64,000 bases of DNA, from positions 2,860,501 to 2,924,500 of the forward strand of contig NC_010995.1 of assembly GCF_000019225.1 (NCBI RefSeq). The letters are read 5' to 3'. Position 1 is the stretch's first letter. The number at the start of each line of letters is the position of its first letter. A program made the position numbers and the translations under genes. This DNA is from Cellvibrio japonicus Ueda107 (GTDB lineage: Bacteria; Pseudomonadota; Gammaproteobacteria; Pseudomonadales; Cellvibrionaceae). Under the pieces are notes generated by a model. The model did not search any database. It was not told where the DNA came from and saw only the letters and a list, made by a program, of their open reading frames with translations. Positions 45,423-60,400 of this stretch are shown here, piece by piece.

Positions 45423-48400
45423 TCAAGTGCATCCATAACCATAGTCACAACCATAGCCACCATAATCGCTACCGCCCTCGCAACTACCGCCATAGCCATA
45501 ATCACTGCCGTAATCGCAGCTCTCGTATGATTGTCCCCACCAATCGTTCATACCACCGTTACCATAGCCACCATAACCGCCATAGCTACCGTAATCGTTG
45601 CAGACGAAATCGAGGTAGTCGTACATTTCTGCCAATCGCGCGTCTATGGTGAACTCACCACCGCCGCCGTAGTAATCCTCAACAAATAGTTGGAACTCCC
45701 CTTTTGGCAGGCGCACGATAATTCCGGAAGTTCTGGCACAAGTAGTGTCTGCCGGGCTGAGTTTGCGACCATCAGCAGTCATGATGCTAATAGCAGGGGT
45801 GAAGTTGTATGAATCAACACGAATGACATAGTCACCATCATGTGTGACTTCAAACGGTGCGATGAAAACTTCCGGCGCCATCAGCTCACGGACAGCCAGC
45901 ACACCTATTTCAAACGGTGTTGATGGTACGGGAATGCGTACGGGAATTGGCAATAGGCTATTCGAATAAGAGCCGTTACCCATCTCGCCATAACCTCCAT
46001 AACCCCAGGTCCAGACGTTATTCGACTCATCCATAGCGAGGTTATGGAAAGAATTACCTGCATCAATACTGTGGATCACGGCTCCGTTAAATGCACTCTG
46101 GTCAATCAAGGTCGGAGTATATAACGACTGCCGATTACCGGTTCCCAAAGAACCATAATCATTGTATCCCCAAGTCCAAATACGACCCAGCTTATCCAAA
46201 AGCATGCTGTATCGATTGCCTACTTCGACCGACTGGACACCCACCCCCTCCAACGCACTTAAATTAACCTTAACAGGCACTAACGAATTGGCAGTCGACC
46301 CATTACCCAACTGGCCATAGCTATTGTTACCCCATGCCCAAACCTGGCCTGCATCATCCAGCGCTAGTACATGATAAGCACCAATATCAAAATCCACGAC
46401 TTTATTACTACTCAGTGCAGACTGATCAGTAGCCGTTGGCAAGTAAAGATAGGATCCGCTGGAACCATTACCAAGACGACCATATCGGTTATCTCCCCAA
46501 GCCCACAGTTGCCCGGATTCATCCAGAGCCATATTGAAATAGTCCGTTGCTTTTGCTGCAACTACCTTAGCTCCAGCTAATGGCGACAAATCAACCAGAA
46601 TCGGCACCAATGATCTTTGCGTATTATTGGTCCCCAATTGGCCCGATGAGTTACTGCCCCAGGCCCACACACGACCCAATGAATCCAGGGCAAGGCTATG
46701 ACCATAGCCTGCCGAAATGGCAATAATATCTGCACTATCTTCCATTGATCTGAGCTGACTTAAATCCGTTTTCACAGGAGCATAACGATTATTATCATAG
46801 GTTCCATCCCCAAGTTGGCCGCTCCAGTTCATACCCCATCCCCACACTCTGTTTTTATCATCCAGTGCAAGTACATGATAATAAGAGGCTAACGAAATAA
46901 TAGAAGCTGGCTGTATAGCGCTGATATTTGCCAAACCGGGTTTGCTACGCTGATAAATACTGGTATCCGATACCCCCAGTGAAGCGTATCCATTATTTCC
47001 CCAGGACCACAATGTATTTCCTACTGCAACCAGGCTGAAGTTAGAACCCACACTAAAGGGCTTAACATCGTCACGGGGACAACGCAGTGTTTTTGTCTCA
47101 ACCAATTCCATAGAAGCATTGGATATTTCAACGTGCCCCAAGGGTTCCAGGGCATAGCGCGGACACTGGTAATCCACCACCACAGGAACAGTACACCCCG
47201 CACACAATACATGTTCAACCTCTGACTGCCCATTGACAGTAACGCCGGTATTACCAATAAAGCGTACAAAATAATCTTCTGTAGCAGATCCCTGGTAAAT
47301 CAATTCTGCCGTATTTCCCGTTGTCTGAACCCTGGTAGAGACGTCAGGCGAACAATGCAGATTAACATTAGCTGCACCCAGAACACGCCCAACACTATCG
47401 CGCAGAATAATAGATTGTGTCGTTCCGCCGGCAGATTCACAAACCAGAGGGTCTACCTCGATTGTGTAGGTTTTTGTTACCGGGCCGGAAATCGTTACTT
47501 CGCGACTTAGGGGCTCTTTAAAACGTATGAGATTGTTATTGATCGCAACGGTGTCTTGTTTCAACGCATCATGCGCCAATGTCACCGTACCCACTGGTAC
47601 AAATCCTTTGTAGCCCATAGGTATAGTCACTGTATCTTCACTGATATGAAGTTCGGCGGGCAATACCTCCGAATACAACTTGGCAACAAAAATCGGGGTT
47701 GACGTTTGGTAGACACCATCAACACCCAACTCGCCATTGTAGTTATAACCCCAGGACCAAATACCTCCTTCGTCATCCAACAATAGATCATGGTGAGAAC
47801 CGGCACTGATCGAGATAGCAGACTTATCGCCCAAAGAACTTAGGTCCACTCTATTCAGGAAAGGATTATCACTATTGTTTTCACCGTCTGCTGAGCTGCT
47901 TGATGCACTGTAGTTATTGGCGTTACCCAATACCCAAACTTGATTATTCTCATCCAGCATTAACAGGTAATTATTACCGGCAGACATTTGTAGCGCTTTT
48001 CCACCTGATACTTCCGCAAGGTCAACTTGCACAGGCGCATAAGCAGATTCGGAATCCATACCCGTCCAATCCCCCACACGGGCACCCCATGCCCATAACC
48101 TACCCAACTCATCCAGCAGATAACCTTGGTCACCCGCAGCCTGGAGCGTCTTGATGCGGGTTCCACCCAGCGCAGACATATCAGCAGGGACAGGAATCGT
48201 AGAGCGATATATGGTGCTGGCGACTCCCAACTGCCCCCTGTCATTAATACCCCATGCCCATAGCTGCCCCTTATCATCAAGCGCAAGGCTGAAGCCCTCA
48301 CCCGCCGCAATAGCCACAATAGCTGCGCCATGGAAAGCGGCAGGGTCAATTGGTTGCAATACCTGAGGTGTATCATATGTACCATTACCTAACTGCCCCC

Positions 48401-51400
48401 CGTAATTTTCGCCCCAAGCCCAGACCCTTCCTTTATGATCCAGGGCAAGATAATGATCATTACTGGAGACAAACGACTCTATTTTCACACCTTCATCGAT
48501 TGGCAGTAGCTCACCACCGAACCACAAGCGTCCACTCCTATCAAGGGCGGTATTCGAATACATGGAGGCATTAACACCGACAAAGGTGGACGCTACATCA
48601 GCATTTCGCTTATCCGCTTCGGGTGTATAAATGGAAGAATAGCGATTATAAGGACGTCCCCATGCCCATAAGGTGTTATTGGCCAATACCAGATTATTGT
48701 TGTACCCGGCATCGTATGTCGGCATAGCGGCAGGACATGCAATGTGACGAGAATCAATCAGGGTGTCACCAATACGAATATTGAGCACACCTAGCCATTC
48801 AATATATTCATATCCTTGGCATACCCCTACGAAAATGTAGTCTTCACAACCTGCACAGACAGTATTTGTACGCTGCCAGCTGTCGCTTGTTGAAATAAAC
48901 TCAAAAGAAAGCTCACTGCTGCCATTATTACGTACATACAAACTCATGCCTTCGCTGTGTTTATAGTGTGCAATTTCAATGTCCGGGAGACAACGAACAG
49001 TTAACGACTCATTAACCAGCACTCGATCATTCTGATCCTTCAACTGAATAGGCAGAGATTTATCGCCAACCTCTGTACAGATAGAGGAGTCGACCATCAA
49101 GTAATCATCAACAATAGCGATACCAGCCAAGTCAACAGAATACCCGGCATCAGCAAAACTCATCCCTTCGGTAACAGGCGTGATTTGTGTTATTTCAAAA
49201 TGACTGCTCTTTGCATGCACAGCACCCAGCAATGTTTTACCTGAGCTGCCAATGGCAATAGGCACAATGGTGGAACTTGCGGCAAAGGTAACATCCGCGA
49301 TACCTGGATTAGTATTGCCAATACTAACCGGTATAGGTACAGCCCAATCAGAATGGCCCTGACCTAGCTCTCCACTGTTATTGAAGCCCCAGCTCCAGAC
49401 ATCGCCGAGATTATCAATGGCGATACTAAATTGCTCTCCCACAGCAACACTGGCCAATCCAACATTATCTTTACCGGAAAAATCCTGGGTTAATGGAGCA
49501 GTTATATCATCGTAAGAACCATTACCTAATTGACCATAGGTATTTTTACCCCATGACCACAGTTTTCCCTGCCCATCGATAGCAAGATTATGAGCCGTAT
49601 TGGTTGCAACCCTGGATAAGGCAACTCCATCCAACTGTGCATAGGCTACTGGTTCAACTTTATAAGCATATTGTTTTTTATAAATTGAACTCATGGATAG
49701 CTGCAAATGATATTGCGTCCCTGTCGCCATAGTGGCCCAGTAATATCTATAGATAGCCAGATAATAGGTGCCAGGAGCCTGAACCGTATGGGAGATATAC
49801 GGATCGTTCCATGTATTACTGCCGGGATCCAGCGGACGTGACCATGAACAACAGGCGTTATCATTACTATTGATGTAATAACCATTGGCGTCCGTCAGCT
49901 CCATCATGAGGTTGGCGCCATTAGTACGGTCAATATCGATAACAATATTGGTGTCGGGCTCGTAAACCGTAAACTTATAATATTCAACACTATTGCCACT
50001 GATAGCCTGTACAGACACATAAGGAATAGTTGTTGAGTTTTCAACATCACTGTTTTCGCCCAACCCAAGCAAACCATCAAGGTTGATCGCATTATTCCTG
50101 CTGTTATTCATTTGTGTTTGTGGTTTAACCAAAGGCGTCGTCTGAGGTAATGCTTGTGGAGCATTTACTTCCTCCCCCACAATTCGCCACAAACTACCCT
50201 GACTATCAAGGATTGTGTTACGGGAAATCGATTTTAGTTGCCTTCCGTCCAGCAAACTCAAATCAATAGGCTGGATACCTGTAAAGCCGCATCCCAAACC
50301 CCACAGGCGAGAGAGATCATCCATCAGATAGTTTCTGCAACCATCTGTTGTCATGCTGATGACATTAGCCCCACCAAGTACGGAGAGATCAACTGCCATT
50401 GGCACTAATTGATTACCTGTCAATGCAATACCTAATTGCCCCAGATCATTACGTCCCCAGCTCCAGACATTTCCATTTTCATCCAAGGCAAACGCGTAAT
50501 GATCAGCTGCAACAATGTTAACAATCCTGAATCCCATCAAGTTGGAGAGATCCACTTCCTGGGGTCTGGAGAAAGCACTGGTAGATCCAATCCCCAATTG
50601 ACCATAGTTATTCAATCCCCAGGACCATAGGCGTCCCCTGTCATCCAGCGCAAGGCTAAATGCGTCGCCGGCGGCAAGCGCATTAATACTGGCACCATCC
50701 AATGCGCTGATATCCGTCATGACAGGTGCATATTGATCCTGCCAGTTGCCAATTCCCAATTCACCATTGCTATTTCTGCCCCAGGCCCAAAGGATATCGT
50801 TAGCCCACAATAATGTGTGGTATCTGCCAACCGCATGGAGCGACTTGCCCACCTCAATAACATGCAGCTTCACAACCTGTTGCACGAGTATGTCGAAGCG
50901 GAGCAACCTGACGGTCAGGTCTGCATCACCTTTTGCATGGGTAGTGTAAACGCCATCAAAATCCACTGTGGCAACTGCGCTATCGTTTGAAGAGAACTCA
51001 AGCAAGCCGGAGTTATTTGCCAACCTGACACCATTAAAGACACGGCCTTCATGTTCTACCCTGGCAGTGACATTCAGTGTGAAGTTGGCAGGATCCAGTC
51101 CCAAACGACGGGTGATTTCATTGGGTGAAACCTGGATCGCGCTAATCAATTCAATATCAACATCCGCGATTGATGGGTCTGTCGGATCAGAATCAGATAC
51201 GACCTCTACATAATCCGGTACACCATCGTTATCCGTATCGACTTTATTGGGGTCGGTGAAGTGAATATACACTTCATCGTAATCACTGAGGCCATCGTTA
51301 TCGCTATCGATGTTATTCAGGGCGCTGCCCAAAGCCGCTTCTTCGGCGTTGCTTAAACCATCGCCATCCAGGTCATCGTCGCCGTCAGCAATACCATTAC

Positions 51401-54400
51401 CGTCAGAGTCACTATCAGCCGGATTCAGGCCAACCGCAATTTCCAGGGCATTACTCAAACCATCATTATCAAAATCACCATTGGCTTGTAGCACACCAAA
51501 CGTAATTTCATTGCCGACCAGAATGGTATTTTCAAACTGATCATGGCCTTCCAGTCGCACATGAATGATTTGGCCATCGGGATAGGTTGTGCCTGTGTAA
51601 ACCGGCATTGTGATTATCGGATCAGTGAGGTTAAGTGCAACGGGTGTTGAGTCCTCACCCAGTGGACCTACATAGGCATTGATAGAAAGATCCTGTGCAT
51701 CAATCCCGTCAGCGAGCTGATACCCCAGGAGGATATCTGTGCCTTCCAACACATAGCGCTGTTGTGGCATATCCAGATATACAACAGGTGCACAGATATT
51801 GAAGGATTGCTCCAGCACTTCATCATTGGCAGCCAGGCCCCGCAGATCGCTATTCCGGGTATCCAGGTCGTAGCAACTGCCCAGTGCCAATGGCTCTTCG
51901 GGTGTAAAGATCAACTGCTGGTCTTCAACAACAAAGTCACCGGGTATTGCTTGGCCATTCAGGGTGATCAGCAGCGGGGCAACAGCAAAGGTATCGGCAG
52001 CCAAAGGCTCGCTATAGCTCATGGCAATCGGCGTAATATGCGAATCAACAGCGGTCTGTACCTGGATTTCCTCAATAGCAGGCTTCAACTTGAGGAAGTC
52101 GAGTTCCAGTGAGTCGTATTTGGCCAGTGTTGCCAGTACAGGATTAGTATCCGACGCCATTACCTTGACCTTCTCTACGTTGTCAGTACGCACAGTGAAG
52201 GTGCCATAGCCTTGCGCCAGATTAATCGTTGCCTGCTGGGCCATGTTATTAATCAGGGCCGAACCATCAACCAGCACATTCACTGCCACATTGGCTGGCG
52301 AAGTACCTGAAGCTGAATGCAGTTTATGGACACGGTTGTAATATTTATCAACCAGGGTGACACCAACAGTGACTGTCTCGCCAGCTTCCAGGCGATGTTC
52401 ATCACCCAATGCCAGATTAGTGCGCGAGACTTCCTCCAGGCGAACCAGGAATGGATCTGCTGCGACAATGCTCAAGTTAATATTGTCGGTCTCGGTGTGA
52501 TGGTTATTACCCTGCTGGTCATAGCGGGTCGTAATCGAGGTATAGGGCGCAGGCATCGCCAGGTTTGCCAAATAGGTACCCGACTGGTTGATCGCTGACA
52601 CTGACAGCTGTGCCTGTCCGCCCTGCAGGCGAACCTCTGCAATTTCACCACCGGAGGCCAAAGGTGCAGAAGTAACCCCATTGGCAAACTCAAAATGGAA
52701 TCCCGGATACGGCAGGGAAATCTGTACGCGGGTTACAGAGTCATGCTCTGTGATATTGCCACCGGCATCATAGCCCTGAATATGGATCGGGAAGGATTTG
52801 CCGGCCTGGATTTCAGGAATATGTGCAATACGCAGCTCGGTTGTTTCACCGGCAATAACACGCAGCCCCAGGCTGGTATTAATCTGCGTATTGGAAACCA
52901 ATTCTGCCACCAGGCGATAGCGACCGGATTTAATCGCCGAGTTGAAGTTCCAATAAGCCAAGCCGAGCAAGTTGGACTCACTGGTTCCCAGCGTAATAAC
53001 TGGCGCAGTACCACTGGACACGATTTCCTGTAATGTCCAGCGAACCTGCTGGTTAGGTACACGGCGGTTGGTTTTATCGACCACTTCAACCTGATAACCC
53101 ACATGGTCGCCAACCGTGACATAAGCCAAGTTCAGGTTGGTATCTGCATCGGTATTGAAGAAACGCAATGCATTAGGTTTGTGGGTAAGATTGATGGCGT
53201 GCTCAACCGTATCACTGGCTTGTCCCAGATGATCCGTCAGGCGCAAACGGAAACGGTATTGATTATCCGCAATGTCATTAGCTGGGATAGCAAGGGTCTG
53301 CCTCAATTCGCTGGCCAGCAGTTTGTGCTCAACCCTGGTTTCCCTGCCCAACGCAGGATTGGTTTCCAGGAAAGAAACCACAACCGGATCAGCGCCATCG
53401 TTAGCAGCGGCAAAATTATTGACTGTCACTGGCACCAGTTGGCCATAGAAGGCATTGGCAGGATAACCCAGTGCCAATCTGGAGGCGTCAGGAACCTTGT
53501 CCGCAACGACAGCCAGCTCCAGGTCACGCACGCTTACCTGGCCCAGATCATCATAGACACGCAGGGTTAATACCTGGCTGATATCACTGCTCAAGCGCTC
53601 TGTACGACGATCGCGCACTATCACATTATTGAGTATTAAAGATTTCGCAGACTGCTGGACAGCCAAGGGTTGGGTAAAGCCATTCCACAGTATTTCTGCC
53701 TTTTCGATAGCAACCTGATCTGTCGCACGCAGATTGACCGACACAAAGCCCTGCTCAATCATATACACCGGTGTAGCAAGCAGATTTTCGATGGTGGGCG
53801 GTGTATCTTCGATAACCTCATACACCTGCGTAATCGATGACAGGTTGCCCGCCCGGTCTTTTACATCCAGTTGGTAGGTGATCAACTGGCCTTTGTCAGC
53901 ACCTTTTTCACTGATACTCAGTGTTCCCTCTTCAAATCTGGCCGCAATAATAAGACCGTTGCGGCGCAATATGGCCGACTCAATACCACTTTCGGCATCG
54001 CTCACGGAAACGCTTAAACCATAGGCGTGCTTCTCAATAATCTGGTTATTGAAAATGGCACCGGACAAGGAAAATGCACTGACCTGTGGAGCATTGGTAT
54101 CCTCTACGCGAATAATACGAACCGGTGTTGACTCTGTCAGGTTACCGAACGCATCAATGGCGCGAACCTTAAGATATTTGCCGGTGTCGGCAACACGATA
54201 ATCACGGTAAATTACAAATTCCGGGCCATAGTGTTTACCAATGATTTTGTATGGCCCCTGCTCTGTGTCTGCTTCGTAGTATTCAACCATGCTGACAGGC
54301 TGGGTTGAGTTCCTGATATCAGCGCGCAATTCAAGGGGCTTGGGTACATAGGTGGCGATCCCCGCTTGCGGACTGGTAATGACAACACTGAACGGATTGG

Positions 54401-57400
54401 CCGGCAGGTCCTCACCCTGCAGCATGACTTTGCGCGGATTGGACCAAACCACCCTGCCCGCATCAGTCTCAATTTCTGCCTTCAACGTGAAGGGTTGACC
54501 ATTGCGCAAATTGGCAGGAACCAGGGCTTCCAAACCATAGGGGAACTCAGCCGTGCCGCCAATCAACTGATCATTAACATAATAATTCACACTGTTAATC
54601 GCATCGGTTGCTGACAGTGAGAGGTTCAGGTAATCACCTTGCACAAACACCCGGTCAATTGCAGGCGTTTGCAACGCCGTATTAATACCTGGCAATTGAC
54701 CATTGAGGTCAATGATCTTCACACCATAGTCACCCAATCCAACCGCCACATAGCCCTGATGTGCAGCAAGACCGGTAGCCAGCTGTGGCAGGGGAATCTG
54801 GATGTTGTTGTGCAGCTGCCAGGTTTTTACATCCAGCGCACGCAATTCACTGGCTGTTTCGGTGCGATATGCAACCCATAGGCTTGCGTCAGCATAATGC
54901 ACGGCATTGATTGCCAGGGAGCCAGGAAGCTCTACTACAGAATCTGCAAAGCTGTTTAAATCCAGGCGGTGCAGGCTGGTACCTGTTGCAAAGAATAAGT
55001 AGTCGCCCGACATGCTGAGATGGTTAATAACATCAGCGGCACCATCCACCAGTGTCGTAACCACATTGTCATAGGGATCCAATGGCAACTGGCCTGGCTG
55101 GATACGATAGATTTTGCGGTTGATCGTACTCGCATAAATAGTTTCACCATGCGCAGCCAAACCGACAATCTCTTCACCTGCCGGTAAAGACACCACATCT
55201 TTTTGTGTTAACTGCAGTTTGTTAGCAAGGTGTAGGCGGTTGCCTTCGCTGGCTACCAGCAAGCGCGATGTTACTGCCATATCCGTGATGGCAATATTAT
55301 TGAAAATCACCTGCACGGCAGGGGATGCAGACTGGTGCAGTTCCAGGGCATCGATGGCAACCAGCTGGCGCTTATCGCCATACACCAGATAGGCTTTACC
55401 TGCATCAAGCAGCACATGGCTGACAGCCAATGACCATCCTTTTTCCGGGTAGGATTTAACAGTCCAGTTACCGGCTTCACGTCCGTAATAGAGTGCACCA
55501 TAGTAACTGGCGGCCGCCAATACCTGCCCCTGTTGGATAGCAACATCAACAACCCGCCCACGTGGCGTATCGGTTGAGTAGACAGTGAGCGGTTCGCCCA
55601 CCTGTTGCTGCAAGTCAAGCACACTGCCAGCTGCATCGCCCAGCCACAACTTTCCAGCGTAAAGCTGTGCAGCTGTCACACTACCGGCCAGAGGGTGATT
55701 GAAATGACCAGCCTGGCTTACACCATAAGGATTGGTTACATCCAGCAACTGGATATCGCCATTGTTGCTGACAGCAATAATATAAGGAGCATATGCCAGC
55801 AAACGCTCTGCCTTACTGAAATTGCCATGACGCAGGATGCGCGACTGGCGATCGAAGGAAAGCAATTGGCGATGTTCCGTAGTGACATACCAGCGATCGG
55901 CGATATGAACCATGGCAACCGGTTCCGGCAGGAGGATTTCGCTACCGGCTTGCAATGTCAGCGAGGTCTGGGCGTTGTCAATAAACAGGGCCGAATCTGT
56001 ACGCAAGACCACAAAGCCCTTATCGCGTACCTGGATATCCTGCGCGTCTTCAGTATCGACATAAGCAGACGTATTGTTTTTACTATCCAATACACGCAGC
56101 GGAATAGACGTTATCCAGTTGCCTTTGATATTGAAGCCTTGCAATTTACCATTGTTGATGGCTAACAAACTTTCGCCCTGCAGGGCCAAATCGGTCACTG
56201 TCCCTTCCAATGGGTAGAAGCTGAGTACCATAAAGTTTTCAGCCGGGTCGATAATGACCAGTCCCTGTTCCTTAAGCGCAACCAGCAGGCGATCACCTAT
56301 ACGTGCCAATGCCGTGACTTCTGCATCCAGGGTTACCAGCAGATCGCCCTGGTGATTACGCAATTCGCGTCCCTGTGCAAACCAGGCACGCGATGCATCA
56401 GGCAACATAACCGAGAAATGTTTGCCGCTATCTGCGGCCACCAATTTGAAGCCGGCAACCACATTGATGTGATAACGATAGGATTCGCTATTGCCATCTT
56501 TATCGGACAGGCTGGCAATCACATCAAAGCCATCAATATTTTCAGGAACCGTCATTTCCAGCAATGATGAACCGGATGCGATGATATTGCCCTGCATATC
56601 GCGCACTTCAATGCTGCTTTGATATTGCCCAAGGTTCTGCACATCCATGCGATAGGCAACACGACTTCCCGCAAATACAGTTGCGTTTACGCCGCTGAGC
56701 TTCGGCTGTGGCAATTGCTGCTGGGGATAGATTTGCACTGATACTTCACGCTCACTGAAGCGATAGCTATCGCCCCAATAAGCGCGTACACGCAAGGTAT
56801 ATGTATCCCTGACATTGACTTTGGGCAGGCGCATGCCAACCAGGCCATCGACAGTATTCACCAATACTCGGCTGATGAGGTTGCGATTGAAGTCCAGCAG
56901 TGCAATGTCCGCATAATGGAAAGACTCACCCAGGGAGTCTGCCGCAACATAATGCACATTGAGCAGGTCACCGGATTTGGTCGCGACATTATTGATTGGC
57001 GCAAGGATCGTGACGCTTCCGGCTTCGGGGTTGTTCGCTACCAGCGATACATTACCGTTAAAAGCCGGGGCGCCATTTACCGCCAGGCTCCAGGGCACAC
57101 CGGCCTCCGCAGCAGGCATATCAGACCACTGGTAGGCAGCCGCTGGCATTAGCGCCATGGGCGATACCTGGCCTGCAATATCGATCTGTTGCGATCTGAT
57201 ACGTGCCAACTCACCTGCCTGGGTAACCACAGGAACCAATGCCCCCTGCGTCAGTGCTGCCGCGCCCAAGGGAGCGCTTACCGGTTCCGGCTGCAAACCA
57301 GAATTCACAACGACGGCTTGTTGGGCTGTATGTCCATGGCTGCGCGCCACCAGTACAAGATCATCTTCTGTCAGCACTGCACGCGCCAGGTATACGTAAT

Positions 57401-60400
57401 AGCGATTACCATTATGACTGACCCGTGCAGGTATCCATTGACCTGCCTGGTTTTCAACATGCAGGCTCAATCCACCCGGAATATCGATTGAGGGCTCAAC
57501 AACCAGCACACTGGCATGCGCTTGTTCAGTGACGGTGACAGACAGTGAGAAGGGTTGCGACTGAACCTGAATCGGATAGGCAACAACCCGGACACTATTG
57601 TTGTCGATGGTATCAAGGTATGCCGCGGCCGGAGTGATGACCAACTCACTGGCCATCACCGGTAATATCCCAATAATCTGGGCATTTTCCAGGGCGAACC
57701 ATTGATAACCCTCTACTGACACAGTGCGAACCCAAAGGATTTCCCCATCGCTGGTTGCCCGGTCGATAGAGGCCGGTAATGCAGGTATCGCATCCAGTAG
57801 CAACAAACTGCCATCGGCCATGATTTCAAAGCGCGATAAATGCGCCCCCTTCCAGGTGTAGAGTGTGCTTCCATCAATATGGAAGCCTTCCTGGTCAATC
57901 AGGGCCGTAAAGAAGTCCTGCTGTACAACAGGTGCGCTATTGACTGCCAGGCTGAAGCCATAGAGTCCCGCCTCGGTCAGCGCATACAAGGATGGTCCCG
58001 CTACCTGCAACGACACTATAGGATCACGCAGTGATTGCCCTACCATGGCAACCAGTTGCTGATCAACCATCTGGCTTGCGCTAATGGTGTTGCCGTGGCG
58101 CAACCACAAGGTAGCACCACTGGCGCCCACGAGGTCACCCGATACTGACCAGGAGGCATTCGCCGCCTGTACACCGCTGGTATTGAGTGGATAGCGTTTG
58201 ATGACCAGCTCACCGTCAACGCGCACCTGAACCACAATGGCAGTCCCCGCATTGGCGATCTGGAGAATTTCACCCTTGGCCGTTGCCTCAATCGTGCGCG
58301 AAGCCACTGCCAGGCGATAACCACCAGCGCGCTTGTTAAAGCCTGCCAGAACAGGTTCGGACGTATTGCCACTACCAACCGCCACCATAGCAAACAGAGT
58401 TTCCTCCGCACTGGCGGCTTCCAGATGGCTAACAGGAGCAGCACTGCTGAAATAAGGCACTTTCACCAGTGTGTGTTGACGTTGTTTTTCATGGCCGGAT
58501 CTGTCTTTCAGTAATGTTTCAACACTGAGTGACTCACCTGAAGCAGAAACATGGGTAACCAGCTTTTGACCCAGTGGAGCAGTAACCGAAGTGGTGGCAT
58601 CAACAGGATCTTTGACAACGACCAACGATTCTGTCGAGAAGTCAGTCATGGCATCCGGTATCCTGGTATCTACCCAGAGGGCAGAACCAGTCAGCACTCG
58701 CGCAGCCGGAGTCAGGTGCGTAATTACCTCTTCATCGATACCTTCATCATTGACCACATTGAGGAACCTATAACCCCTCAAATTGGCCTTCTGGATACGC
58801 GCCAGGATCACGACATTCTCATCAACAGCCGGCAAATCCAGGGTGACAAATTGACGCTCGGGATCCTTGGCATTGCGGGTGAGATATGCGCTGGGTACAG
58901 CAGCCTCAACACCGCCTATATCCAGGTACAGCTCTGCATCCAGTACATTGCGCAACAATACTTCGAAACGAACCGATTCCCCTTCCTGGAAAGTACTGCC
59001 ATTGGCAGGTGCAATGATATCCACTTTGGGTGCACCGGCTTCTGCATCGTAGGGATAGAGCCTAATCGTCTGTACCGGGCTGATATTCTGGTTGGGGTCG
59101 GTCGCGCGCGCAGACAGGGTGATGCCGTGCTGCAAATCATCTTCGGTGGCGACAAAGCTATAGCGCGTCGGATCCGGCAATATCTCCCAATCACCGCCAT
59201 TGCGTTGGATTTCGACGGTTTCAATACCGTATTTATCAAATGCCTTGATGATGACATCGGTACGTTCACCAATAGCAACAAAATCACCGTTGGCAGGCGA
59301 GACGATTTCCAGTGTCGGTGGTGTCCTGTCCAGATAAAGGGTGTATTGCTGCTCAAAGGTTTTCTCAAAACCAAAACCATAGGTAACCAGCAGGCGGGAC
59401 TTGATTTCCACCGGTGCAACAGCACTTCCGACGGGCAGCAAATCCTTGATTTTGGGGTTGATAAACGACGCGAATACAGACCCCGTTTGCTTGTTGTAAT
59501 TGGCAGTCACATCCACGGTGCCCGGTTTGACATGATCAACGCTGATCAATGCCTTGGAGACCATGTCAATATCGCCGTCGAGGTTATAGTGAACACTGGA
59601 CCGTACAGACTCTTCCGGTTCCACAGGATCGGTATGGAAGCTCTCCAGTTCAATAATCGGATCGCGCAAACTGGCACGGAACGAACGCGCAGCCGTCAGT
59701 GAAACGGAACTGCTATCCCTGGCTTCCAGTTGTATTTCAAAGTAAGCGTGTTCCCTTTGGGCGGCATAGGATAGGCGGCCAATGTCATTCGGTACCAAGA
59801 CTCCGGATTCCGGTGCATTGAATGCCGTCGATACACGGTAGGTGAAATTGATTTTGCCGGGATAGTTATCAACAGCACTCACGGCAAATTGATAACTGCG
59901 TCCACGGGTCAGCAACATGGCAGGATCTACGTCAACACCATCAGATACACGTACAACACGCAGGTCGCGAGGTGCCAGTGTATCCGGTGCAGTCAGGGTA
60001 GCCCGATAAATACCCGCCTGGGCAATGGATTGGCCAATAGCATTGTTATGCGCAATATCGGTAATGCCATTGATAACCACATCATAAAGTGCGTTGTTTT
60101 CCAGTGCCTGACCTGGCAACAGACGGAGGTTGATGGACACAGGAGAGACATTGACCAATTCAAAACGTGCAGAAATATCCTGGTCCGGTGCATTCGAGTA
60201 ATCGCGGAATTTTTTAATAACACTGAAACTATCCGCTTTGACAGCTTCGTTGAATGTCAAACGCAATGGTCGACTCATATTCAATGTTTGTATGCCATCC
60301 ATACCGGTCAACTGCACAGGTGCGGTATCGTCCACACCTTCCAACAGCAGATTGGCAGATGCAGCAACTATTTCATTGGTATCGGCCCGCACAATAACCA

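Noticed and set aside
58551..59702. 383-aa plus-strand frame opposite the giant gene
   Set aside because: No start signal, no recognisable domain, and the minus-strand frame has clear Ig-like repeats here.
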